From assembly GCF_024979235.1 (NCBI RefSeq), contig NZ_JANLCM010000001.1, positions 1,550,001 to 1,614,000 on the forward strand: 64,000 nt of DNA, written 5' to 3'. The notes under the pieces were generated by a model. That model was not told where the DNA came from. It was given only the letters and a program-made list of their open reading frames with translations, and did not search any database. This stretch comes from Herbiconiux aconitum (GTDB lineage: Bacteria; Actinomycetota; Actinomycetes; Actinomycetales; Microbacteriaceae). Positions 57,428 through 64,000 of this stretch are shown here, one piece after another; within the stretch, counting starts at the first letter, position 1, and the number at the start of each line of letters is the position of its first letter. The translations under genes were made by a program, and so were the position numbers.

Positions 57428-58264
57428 CTAGTCGCCGCCACCGACACCGGGGCGGGCATCCGGGTCGGCGTCGTGCAGAGCGCGCACGAGCCGGTTGAGC
57501 GAGTCGTCTTCGCTCGAGAGCACCGCGCCCGGATGCGGGCCGGCCAGCCGCAACGAGTCCGCCTGATCGAACAGCGCGGGTGAGCGGGAGGCGAGCACCA
57601 CCGCGTTGCCGGTGCGCGCATCCCGGAGCACCGACGCCGGACCGAGCACGAGCAGGTGCGGCAACACGGGCGCCAGGGCGGTCAGCTGCTCGCGCAGTGC
57701 CGGCAGCCCGTCGTCATCGGCCACGTTCACGGCGAGCACGCCCGCCGGAACCAGCAGGTCGGCGGCGCGTTCGAAGAACGCCGTGGTGCGGAGGTGAGGC
57801 GGAGTGTTGGTGCCCTGGTAGAGATCCGCCAGCACGAGGTCGGCTTGGCCGCCGAGGAACGGCGCGAGATCGGCGAGGCGCTCGAAGGCGTCTCCCGGAT
57901 GCACGGCCAGATCCGTTCCCGCGGGCAACGGCAGGTGCGCGGTGACGAAGTCGACGAGGTTCACCTCGAGTTCGATGACGTGCTGCTCGGATTCGGGCCG
58001 GGTCGCCTGCACATAACGAGGCAGCGTGAGGGCGCCGGCTCCGAGGTGCACGGCGGTGATGGGCTCGCCGGGCATCCGGATGCCGTCGATCGCGTTGCCG
58101 ATGCGGCGCACGTAGTCGTAGAACAGCGAGCCCGGGTCGCCGAGCGAGACGTGCGATTGCACGGTGCCGCCGATCGAGAGCACGAAGGAACCGGGCACCA
58201 CCGGGTCGGGCGCGATCTCGGCGAGCGAGCCGCTCGGCTGCAGCGTGATGGAGGCGTGGGTCAT
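57428..58264 (-). CDS. Spermidine-synthase-like methyltransferase-fold protein
   Basis: ATG 58264 overlaps the stop of the HTH_42 gene (ATGA). The 278-residue protein has a Rossmann-like core typical of polyamine-synthase homologues: GSLFYDYVRRIGNAID, VHLGAGALTLPRYVQA, HVIELEVNLVDFV, DLVLADLYQGTNTPPHL and VLAVNVADDDG. It lacks the membrane part of fused MFS/spermidine synthases. The propylamine substrate motif is not complete, so the true substrate may differ. Confidence 0.83.
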   Translation of the reverse strand: MTHASITLQPSGSLAEIAPDPVVPGSFVLSIGGTVQSHVSLGDPGSLFYDYVRRIGNAIDGIRMPGEPITAVHLGAGALTLPRYVQATRPESEQHVIELEVNLVDFVTAHLPLPAGTDLAVHPGDAFERLADLAPFLGGQADLVLADLYQGTNTPPHLRTTAFFERAADLLVPAGVLAVNVADDDGLPALREQLTALAPVLPHLLVLGPASVLRDARTGNAVVLASRSPALFDQADSLRLAGPHPGAVLSSEDDSLNRLVRALHDADPDARPGVGGGD

Positions 58265-59535
58265 GCGCGGTCTCCGTCGGGGTCGCCGGCGCCGTGGCCC
58301 TGGCCCTGGCCCTGGTTGCCGACGGTGCCGTGGTCGGCTGGTGCGGAATCCGTGATGGTCACCGGAACCCCGAGGAAGCGGCCGTAGCGGGTCACTTCGC
58401 GCACGAACCCGCGCTGCTCCGTGCTGCTCAACGCCGTGAAGGGCTCGGCGGTGACCTCGGCCTTCTTCGCCGTGACGCTTCGGCGCCAGGTGCCCACGAT
58501 CTCGCCCCGCGACACGATCATGGGGAGGAACATCCCGTTGTTGCCCGGCACGATCCGGTCGGCGAACTCGGAGGGAAGGGCATGCGATCGGTCCTGGTAG
58601 CCGAGGAGGTACTCGTCGAACCCGGGGAGGGCGCGCACCCCGGGTGGGCGTCGGCGGGGAGACGGATGCGCGCCCGCCGCCGGGCGCGAACTCCCGTCGT
58701 GCCGACCCGCCGAGGCGTCTCGGTCGGCCGGGTCGCGCATCCAGAAGGTCACGCCATCGATCTCGGTCTCCGTGAGCCGGTCGCGCACGAGCGCCAGGCC
58801 GCGCTGCGCATCCGTCACCGTAGTCTTCGACCACCAGCAGAAGTCCTTCAGCGTCGCCGGCCCATGGCCCGTGAAGTAGCGCAGCACGAACTCCGCGAGC
58901 GAGTCGTCGCGGCTGGCGTGTGGGTCGCGGGCCGGCGGCGCCCACTCGTCGAGCAGCACGAGCGCCTGCTGGGTGCCTCGGGTCGGACCCCAGCAGAGCA
59001 GACCGTCGTGCGCGAGCCACCAGATGATGTGCACGCCGCGCTGGTTCTTGGTGGGGATGCCGTCGGCCTCGAGCAGAGCGAAGAACTCGTCGCGGGAGAA
59101 CGAGCCGCCGCCGCGGAGCTCTGCCGCGGCGATGCGGCGGGCGCGACCGAACACGGTGTCGTCGAGCTCGAGCTGGCGGTGCCGGGCGGCGACGCCGGTG
59201 ATGGTCTTCGCGGCGGTGAGCGACAGCATCCAGCGCAGGTCGTCGGGGGTGCTGAAGTGCAGGGTGCCGCGCATCGGCCAGGAGCGCACGACCTGAGCGC
59301 CGTCGAGTGCCGCCGCGACGTCGGCGCGGGTGGCACCGGGGGATCGGAGGCCGAGGGCCCAGACCGCCTGCCCGAAATCCTGAGCCTGCAGGGCGAGCAG
59401 GTGGCGGGCGACGTCGGCGATGCCGCGGCCGGCCGTGCCGGCGGGACGGGCGGGAGGCGCGATCCACTGCGTCTCGAGCCGCCGCAGCAGCAGTTCGCGG
59501 GCCGCAGTGCGGCTGCGCGTCGCCGATTTCACCAT
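58261..59535 (-). CDS. Winged-helix DNA-binding domain protein (HTH_42 / AlkX-YcaQ-like)
   Basis: ATG 59535 gives 424 residues. The N-terminal half has the PF06224-type pattern: RHLLALQAQDFGQAVWALGLR, VVRSWPMRGTLHFSTPDDLRWML, LLEADGIPTKNQRGVHIIWWLAHDGLLCWG, AEFVLRYFTGHGPATLKDFCWWSK. The C-terminal half contains LPGFDEYLLGYQDRSHAL and VPGNNGMFLPMIVSRGEIVGTWRR. Related proteins include DNA glycosylases for alkylated or crosslinked bases (YcaQ, AlkX). The family's catalytic QxQ is QAQ here. A Gln/Gly-rich tail ends the protein. It is co-translated with the spermidine-synthase-like gene. Confidence 0.82.
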   Translation of the reverse strand: MVKSATRSRTAARELLLRRLETQWIAPPARPAGTAGRGIADVARHLLALQAQDFGQAVWALGLRSPGATRADVAAALDGAQVVRSWPMRGTLHFSTPDDLRWMLSLTAAKTITGVAARHRQLELDDTVFGRARRIAAAELRGGGSFSRDEFFALLEADGIPTKNQRGVHIIWWLAHDGLLCWGPTRGTQQALVLLDEWAPPARDPHASRDDSLAEFVLRYFTGHGPATLKDFCWWSKTTVTDAQRGLALVRDRLTETEIDGVTFWMRDPADRDASAGRHDGSSRPAAGAHPSPRRRPPGVRALPGFDEYLLGYQDRSHALPSEFADRIVPGNNGMFLPMIVSRGEIVGTWRRSVTAKKAEVTAEPFTALSSTEQRGFVREVTRYGRFLGVPVTITDSAPADHGTVGNQGQGQGHGAGDPDGDRA

Positions 59536-59570
59536 GCGCCCAGTATGCCCGCGGCCGCCGACGGCGGGCG

Positions 59571-59641
59571 GGTTCGTTTCGGGAGGAGCTGCGGAGAACG
59601 ACGCCCTGGAGGGCCGGTCGTGCGAGTCTCCTCCTCCCGAA
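59571..59641. repeat. Family B palindromic element, copy 3
   Basis: An outer 11-bp perfect stem (59578-59588 and 59631-59641) with inner pairings (acgac/gtcgt and gccc/gggc). It is identical to copy 4 over 71 bp except one base. It begins 36 bp upstream of the HTH_42 gene start (minus strand). Confidence 0.88.
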
Positions 59642-59675
59642 TGGGAGGCGGGCTCCGCACTGGGAGGCGGGCTCC
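59642..59675. repeat. 15-bp direct repeat between the two family B copies
   Basis: tgggaggcgggctcc occurs at 59642-59656 and 59661-59675, a 19-bp period, in the 62-bp spacer of the element pair. Confidence 0.8.
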
Positions 59676-59703
59676 TGAAGGGGCGGCAACGGGGGCCGAG
59701 CCG

Positions 59704-59774
59704 GGTTCGTTTCGGGAGGAGCTGCGGAGAACGACGCCCTGGAGGGCCGGTCGTGCGAGCCTCCTCCTCCCGAA
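59704..59774. repeat. Family B palindromic element, copy 4
   Basis: A direct repeat of copy 3, 133 bp away, differing only at 59760 (c for t). The whole 331-bp region 59536-59866 between the divergent HTH_42 and oxidoreductase genes consists largely of this duplication; the remainder (59775-59866) should hold the rightward promoter, but no clear -35/-10 pair was seen. Confidence 0.88.
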
Positions 59775-59866
59775 GAGCGACCCGGGCGACCGTGGACAGC
59801 CGCGGGCCGGGCGAGCAGAGTGGAGGCAGGCGCACGTGACGCGCGCCGACCCGACGGGAGGATGAC

Positions 59867-60808
59867 ATGTCGACGATGCGAGCACTCCGAGCGCACACCC
59901 GCGGCGGCCCCGAGACCCTGGTGTTCGAGTCCGCCCCCGTGCCGGTGGCGGGGCCGGGCGAGATCCTCGTCGAGGTGCACGCCGCCGCCATCACCTTCGC
60001 GGAGCTCACCTGGGACGAGACGTGGCAGCACGCCGACGGCACCGACCGCACCCCGATCATCCCCTCGCACGAGTTCTCCGGCGTGGTGGGCGGCCTCGGC
60101 GAAGGCGTGACGGAGTTCGCGGTCGGCGACGAGGTCTACGGCCGCATCAGCTTCACCCGCGATGGAGCAGCAGCCGACTACGTCGTGATGGGGGTGGCGG
60201 ATGCCGCGATCCGCCCGCACTCCATCAGTCACGCCGAGAGCGCCGCACTTCCCCTCGCGGCGCTCACCGCGTGGCAGGCACTCGTCGACCACGCCCGCGT
60301 GCAGCCCGGCGAGCACGTGCTGGTGCGCGGTGCCTCGGGCGGCGTGGGTGTCTACGCGGTGCAGTTGGCGCGCATCCTCGGAGCCACCGTCAGCGCCACC
60401 GCGCGGGGCAGCGACCTCGGTCTGGTGCTCGACCTCGGCGCCGATCTGGTCATCGACTACGCCAACGCCACCGACGACAACGTTCTGGAGCCCGCGGATG
60501 TCGTGATCGACACCGTCGGAGGCCCCAGCTTGGCGCGAGCGTTCGAGCTCGTGAAGCCCGGCGGGCGACTCGTGACCTTGACGGCTCCGCCGCTCCCCGA
60601 GCTGACGGACGGGCGGGATGTGACGGCGACGTTCTTCGTGGTCGGTGCCGATCCTGCGGAGCTGCGACGCCTCGCCGAACTGGTCGACGACGGGAGCCTC
60701 CGGCCGATCGTGGCCCAGACCTTCCCGCTCGCCGAGGGCCGCGCGGCGTTCGAGGAGGGCCCGCGGCTGCACAAGCCCGGCAAGACGGTGCTCGTCGTGC
60801 GCCCCTGA
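59867..60808 (+). CDS. Zinc-independent NADP-dependent oxidoreductase (quinone oxidoreductase type)
   Basis: ATG 59867 has GGGAGGA upstream. The 313-residue medium-chain reductase lacks zinc ligands and shows IIPSHEFSGVVGGLGEGVTEFAVGDEVYG, the linker AALPLAALTAWQALVDHARVQPGEHVLVRGASGGVGVYAVQLARILGATVSATARG with the Rossmann glycine motif, and DVVIDTVGGPSLARAFELVKPGGRLVTL. It should reduce quinones or alpha,beta-unsaturated carbonyls with NADPH. Two family B elements occupy its upstream region. Confidence 0.9.
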   Translation: MSTMRALRAHTRGGPETLVFESAPVPVAGPGEILVEVHAAAITFAELTWDETWQHADGTDRTPIIPSHEFSGVVGGLGEGVTEFAVGDEVYGRISFTRDGAAADYVVMGVADAAIRPHSISHAESAALPLAALTAWQALVDHARVQPGEHVLVRGASGGVGVYAVQLARILGATVSATARGSDLGLVLDLGADLVIDYANATDDNVLEPADVVIDTVGGPSLARAFELVKPGGRLVTLTAPPLPELTDGRDVTATFFVVGADPAELRRLAELVDDGSLRPIVAQTFPLAEGRAAFEEGPRLHKPGKTVLVVRP

Positions 60809-60861
60809 GCCTCCCCGCGATCGCACACCGCAGCTTCCGAACGCCGTCCGTGATCCGCATG

Positions 60862-60873
60862 TGACGGATGTCA
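60862..60873 (+). promoter_or_regulatory. Candidate response-regulator site upstream of the ABC-2 exporter
   Basis: TGACGGATGTCA (TGAC-N4-GTCA) lies 60 bp upstream of the ATPase start, in the 124-bp gap after the oxidoreductase gene. NarL-type regulators often bind such short inverted repeats before the exporter genes they control. Confidence 0.35.
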
Positions 60874-60932
60874 TGCCCGGCCGGTGACGCTTGTGTGCGA
60901 GAGGCCGCGCATCCGCTCGCCAGACTGGGACC

Positions 60933-61952
60933 ATGAACGAATCACAGGCTCCGACGACGGCACCGGCCGGCCGCGCCGCTCCATCTGGAGCGCAACGCGA
61001 CGCGCTCGCGATCGACGCCCGCGGCCTCATCAAGCACTTCGGCTCGGTGCGCGCCGTGAACGGTGTCGACCTGCGGGTGCGCCCGGGCGAGATCGTCGCG
61101 TTCCTCGGCCCGAACGGCGCCGGCAAAACGACGACCATCGACATGCTCCTCGGACTCTCCAAGCCCGACGGCGGCACCGTCGAGGTTTACGGCAACACGC
61201 CGCGCGGAGCGATCGCGCGCGGCCTCGTGTCGGCGGTGCTGCAGACAGGTGGCCTGTTGAAGGACATCACGGTGCGCGACACCGTGCGCCTCACGGCGAG
61301 CCTGTTCAGCGACACCCGACCGGTCGACGAGGTGCTCGAGCGGGCCGGCATCCTGGGCATCGGTGATCGGATGGTGGGCAAGTGCTCCGGCGGCCAGCAG
61401 CAACGGCTGCGATTCGCCATGGCCTTGCTGCCCGACCCAGGACTGCTCATCCTCGACGAACCCACCACGGGCATGGACGTCGAAGGCCGCCGCGACTTCT
61501 GGTCGGCCATCCGCGCCGATGCCGCCCGCGGACGCACCGTCGTCTTCGCCACCCACTACCTCGACGAGGCCGACGCCTACGCCGACCGCATCATCCTGCT
61601 GCGGCAGGGGCGCATCGTGGCCGACGGCACGAGCGCCGAGATCAAGAACCTCGCCTCCGGCCGCACCGTGCGGGCTACTCTGACGCGGCCGGATCACGTG
61701 GCGCTCGCCGCGATCCCGGGGGTGACGAGCGTCGATGTGCGCAGCGAAGGGGTGCTGGTCGCCACCAGCGATTCGGATGCGGTGGCCCGCTACCTGCTGA
61801 CCCAGACGGATGCGCGCGACCTCGAGATCACCTCGCACAACCTCGAAGACGCGTTCATCGCGCTGACCGGAACCGCCGGGGCGGCCGCGACGCCGGCCGG
61901 AGCGAGCTCCACCGCATCCGTCTCCCCCTCGGCTCCTCGAACGGAGAACTGA
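60933..61952 (+). CDS. ABC-2 exporter ATP-binding protein
   Basis: ATG 60933 gives 339 residues. Walker A is GPNGAGKTTT, the Q-loop AVLQTGGLLKDITVRD, the signature CSGGQQQRLRFAMAL, Walker B LLILDEPTTGMD and the H-loop FATHYLDEAD. The C-terminal extension (~250-339) carries the usual DrrA-type regulatory segment and a low-complexity Ala/Ser/Pro tail. It energises export of a lipid, peptide or drug with the permease that starts after one intervening base. A kinase and a regulator follow, as in DesKR- or LiaRS-like export/defence units. Confidence 0.92.
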   Translation: MNESQAPTTAPAGRAAPSGAQRDALAIDARGLIKHFGSVRAVNGVDLRVRPGEIVAFLGPNGAGKTTTIDMLLGLSKPDGGTVEVYGNTPRGAIARGLVSAVLQTGGLLKDITVRDTVRLTASLFSDTRPVDEVLERAGILGIGDRMVGKCSGGQQQRLRFAMALLPDPGLLILDEPTTGMDVEGRRDFWSAIRADAARGRTVVFATHYLDEADAYADRIILLRQGRIVADGTSAEIKNLASGRTVRATLTRPDHVALAAIPGVTSVDVRSEGVLVATSDSDAVARYLLTQTDARDLEITSHNLEDAFIALTGTAGAAATPAGASSTASVSPSAPRTEN

Positions 61953-61953
61953 C

Positions 61954-62757
61954 ATGACTCTCGTCACACCCACCGCGCGCGAACGCACCGTGCCTCCCCT
62001 CGGCGGCTTCAACCTCACCCTGCTCGGCATCGAGCTGAAGCGCCGACTGGCCAACCGCCGCACGCTGATCTTCACGCTCGCCCTGCCGATCGTGCTCTAC
62101 ATCGTGATCGGTGTTCCGCAGCTGAACACGCCCCTCTCCACCACCCCGGTGGCGCAGGGCGGCGTGTCGGTGGCCGCCTACATCATGGTGTCGATGGCGG
62201 TCTACGGATCGATGTTCTCCTCGGCGGCTGCGGGCGGAGCGGTCGCGATCGAGCGCTCGATGGGCTGGAGCCGCCAGCTACGACTCACCCCGCTCAATCC
62301 GATCGCCAACATCGCGACGAAGATCATCGCCGGTCTCATGCTCGGCTTCATCTCGGTGCTCGGCGCCTTTCTCGCCGGCGCGATCAGCGGGGTGCAACTC
62401 GACTGGCAACAGTGGCTCGCCTGCGGGCTCATCGCGTGGCTCACCTCGGTGATCTTCACCGCGCTGGGTCTCCTGCTCGGCTACCTGGTGCCGAGCGAGA
62501 ACGTGATGCAGTTCCTCGGCCCGATCCTCGGATTCCTGGCGATCTTCGGCGGGCTGTTCGTGCCGCTGTCGAACTTCCCGGTGATCATGCAGGACATCGG
62601 GGTGTGGCTGCCGGTCTACGGGGTCGGTGAGCTCTCCCGCGCTCCGCTCACCGGGTCGGGATTCGACCTGCTCGGGCTCGGCAACGTCATCCTCTGGCTG
62701 GTCATCTTCAGCGTCGGCGCGGCGCTCGCGTTCCGGCGCGACACCAAGCGGGTCTGA
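61954..62757 (+). CDS. ABC-2 family permease
   Basis: A 267-residue membrane protein with six helices: one after GIELKRRLANRRTLIFTLALPIVLYIVIG, then AAYIMVSMAVYGSMFSSAAAGGAVAIERS, a pair around AGLMLGFISVLGAFLAGAISG, one with VIFTALGLLLGYLVPSENVMQFLGPILGFLAIFGGLFVPLSNFP, and the last (VILWLVIFSVGAALAF). The pattern LPVYGVGELSRAPL near the end is typical of ABC-2 permeases. It forms the channel for the preceding ATPase. The substrate is unknown. Confidence 0.9.
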   Translation: MTLVTPTARERTVPPLGGFNLTLLGIELKRRLANRRTLIFTLALPIVLYIVIGVPQLNTPLSTTPVAQGGVSVAAYIMVSMAVYGSMFSSAAAGGAVAIERSMGWSRQLRLTPLNPIANIATKIIAGLMLGFISVLGAFLAGAISGVQLDWQQWLACGLIAWLTSVIFTALGLLLGYLVPSENVMQFLGPILGFLAIFGGLFVPLSNFPVIMQDIGVWLPVYGVGELSRAPLTGSGFDLLGLGNVILWLVIFSVGAALAFRRDTKRV

Positions 62758-62795
62758 GTCGGCGGAGTGCTCGAATCAGTGTCAGGACCGCGGAT

Positions 62796-62801
62796 TATGC
62801 T
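62796..62801 (+). promoter_or_regulatory. -10 element suggesting a leaderless mRNA for the DesK-type kinase
   Basis: TATGCT ends seven bases before ATG 62809, the same spacing as at the FadR-type gene. It would give a second, kinase-regulator transcript independent of the exporter promoter. No good -35 is visible. Confidence 0.4.
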
Positions 62802-62808
62802 CGGCGCC

Positions 62809-63984
62809 ATGACCAGCGACACCCGGCGAACGGATCTCGCCCGTGTGCGGGCGCTGATCGTGTCACGCAAGGCGCGCAAGTGGTATGTGGGCTCCGGGCT
62901 GGCGCTGGTCTGGCTGGTGGCCGTCGTGGTGACCATCGCCGAGCGGCCCGAGCCCGATGCGCTGCGCTGGATCGGCATCGCCCAGACCGCGGTCTTCGGG
63001 GCGGTCTTCATGCTTGCGCCGCCTGTCTCCTGGGCGCTGCCGGCGCGATACAAACTGGTGCCGGCGCTGGTGCTGTTCGCGCTCACCTTCACCGTGCTGC
63101 CGACGCTCGGCTGGAACATCGCCGTGTTCTGGACCTATGTGGGAGTGGCAGCGGGGATGAGCGGAATCGGTCCGCGACTCCTGGTCGCGTTCGTGCTGCT
63201 GCTGGCGGGGCTCGCACTCGTCGCCGAATATCAGGTCGACCCCGGCAGCGGCTCGGTCTGGGCCATCCCTGCCATCACCGTGTCGGTGTCGCTCCTGATG
63301 GGGGCGTTCCGACGGCAGATCGAGCTGATCGACCAGTTGCGCTCGACGCAGGCGGAGCTCGCGGGGCTCGCCGTGCAGGAGGAGCGGTCGCGAGTGGCCC
63401 GCGACATCCACGACATCCTGGGGCACTCGTTGACGGTCATCACGGTGAAGGCCGAGCTGGCCGGCCGGTTGCTCGACGTCGATCCGGCGCGGGCGAAGGG
63501 CGAGATCCTCGAACTGGAGGGGTTGGCGCGGGGTGCGCTCGGCGACGTGCGGGCGACGGTGAGCGGATACCGCGGGGTGAGCATCGTGTCGGAGCTCGCC
63601 GGAGCACGGGCGGCGCTCGAATCGGCCGGCATCGCGGCGCAACTGCCGGGAAGCGCCGACGTGGTGCCGGCCGGCGATCGAGAGCTGTTCGGCTGGGTGG
63701 TGCGCGAAGGCGTCACCAATGTGGTTCGGCACTCGGGCGCGCAGCACGTGCGGGTGTCGCTGGGGTCGGATTTCGTGGAAGTGGCCGACGACGGATGCGG
63801 GCCGTCCGTCGGTGCTGCCGGCGGCGGTTCGGAAAGCCACGGCGACAGCGGGTACGGTGACGCGATCGGCGGGCCACCCGGCAACGGCATCCTGGGTCTG
63901 ACCGAACGCGCGCAGGCAGCCGGAGCAACGCTACGCATCAGTCGCTCGCCCGAGGGCGGCTACCTCTTGCGGGTGGCGCGATGA
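62809..63984 (+). CDS. DesK/NarL-family sensor histidine kinase
   Basis: ATG 62809 gives 391 residues. About five membrane helices fill the N-terminal ~165 residues without a large external domain, so sensing is probably within the membrane. The HisKA_3 helix has SRVARDIHDILGHSLTVITVKAELAG with the phosphoacceptor His. The HATPase_c part shows VVREGVTNVVRHSGAQHV, VEVADDGCGP and GNGILGLTERA; between the last two lies a Gly/Ser-rich insert. Such kinases next to ABC-2 exporters respond to membrane or antimicrobial stress. The stop overlaps the next start (ATGA). Confidence 0.92.
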   Translation: MTSDTRRTDLARVRALIVSRKARKWYVGSGLALVWLVAVVVTIAERPEPDALRWIGIAQTAVFGAVFMLAPPVSWALPARYKLVPALVLFALTFTVLPTLGWNIAVFWTYVGVAAGMSGIGPRLLVAFVLLLAGLALVAEYQVDPGSGSVWAIPAITVSVSLLMGAFRRQIELIDQLRSTQAELAGLAVQEERSRVARDIHDILGHSLTVITVKAELAGRLLDVDPARAKGEILELEGLARGALGDVRATVSGYRGVSIVSELAGARAALESAGIAAQLPGSADVVPAGDRELFGWVVREGVTNVVRHSGAQHVRVSLGSDFVEVADDGCGPSVGAAGGGSESHGDSGYGDAIGGPPGNGILGLTERAQAAGATLRISRSPEGGYLLRVAR

Positions 63985-64000
63985 CGGGCACGGCCGGTGC
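63981..64000 (+). CDS. Start of the next gene, probably the cognate response regulator (cut by window end)
   Basis: ATG 63981 overlaps the kinase stop as ATGA, exactly as in the two-component pair at 1023. Only about six codons (MTGTAG) are visible, so the assignment as a NarL-type response regulator rests on context alone. Confidence 0.5.

Noticed and set aside
47310..59774. Family B elements as ordinary rho-independent terminators.
   Set aside because: They lack T runs, two lie in a divergent promoter region, one lies upstream of a gene, and loop sequence and length are conserved, which a terminator does not need.
57428..61177. A minus-strand frame of about 1250 codons around the spermidine-synthase-like gene.
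   Set aside because: Family similarity begins at ATG 58264. The upstream part lies out of frame with, or antisense to, the HTH_42, oxidoreductase and ABC ATPase genes.
1..64000. tRNA or rRNA genes, CRISPR arrays, integrases, transposases or phage genes.
   Set aside because: Nothing with the needed structure or motifs was seen on either strand; the repeats found are short tandem repeats or palindromes without spacer arrays.

Overview
The window is high-GC DNA with many GTG and a few TTG starts, strong G/C bias at third codon positions, gene overlaps of the ATGA/GTGA type and a CtaF-type cytochrome oxidase subunit 4. This points to an actinobacterium, most likely of the Microbacteriaceae (an inference from gene content and codon use; no rRNA or other marker is present). 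No tRNA, rRNA, CRISPR array, integrase, transposase or phage gene was seen. It reads as ordinary chromosome rich in small regulatory and metabolic units.

Layout. 1-1727: end of a NarL-type histidine kinase and its response regulator. 1760-10558: proline iminopeptidase, a GH114-like lipoprotein, a HAD hydrolase behind a PHO-box-like repeat, an alpha/beta hydrolase-cupin pair, a DUF2510 membrane protein, a type-B carboxylesterase, an LtrA protein and a class IV aminotransferase. 10559-11079 has no intact gene but three long palindromes and a coding-like fragment. 11080-26426: housekeeping and accessory genes (ferritin-like/VIT1 protein, FadR-type regulator, histidine phosphatase, amidohydrolase, nitronate monooxygenase-PPK2 pair) and divergent regulator/enzyme pairs (TetR/glycosyltransferase, XRE-cupin/FAD oxidoreductase).

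26513-37566 is a carbohydrate-utilisation operon: a LacI regulator behind two adjacent TCGAACCGGTTCGA operators, an ABC importer (lipoprotein plus two permeases), a GH127 beta-L-arabinofuranosidase, a 1012-residue secreted GH-A-type protein with ricin and LamG modules, and a GH63-like enzyme. It fits uptake and breakdown of an arabinose-containing plant glycan. 37581-41892 carries small enzymes and a CGNR-regulator/EamA-exporter divergon. 41976-47297 holds a secreted alkaline phosphatase behind a PHO-box-like direct repeat and an OmpR-type two-component system.

47444-50909 is a probable zinc-responsive operon: a perfect 7-1-7 Fur/Zur-type palindrome overlaps the promoter of a DUF318 permease, a TIGR03943-type partner with a His/Asp-rich loop, and an uncharacterised membrane-anchored protein. 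50913-59535 includes a TspO-like protein, an APH-type kinase, an alcohol dehydrogenase, an orphan ctaF, an HTH-zeta-like P-loop pair that resembles a toxin-antitoxin module, an SRAP protein, a spermidine-synthase-like protein and an HTH_42 protein. 59867-64000: a quinone-oxidoreductase-type enzyme, then an ABC-2 exporter coupled to a DesK-type kinase and the first bases of its probable regulator.

The most unusual layer is non-coding. Long near-perfect palindromes sit at gene boundaries in convergent, tandem and divergent contexts alike. Two groups are true dispersed repeats: a ~70-bp element with four copies between 47310 and 59774, and a second element at 923-984 (inside a kinase gene) and 41904-41961. 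Three genes also carry exact 3 x 15-nt tandem repeats.
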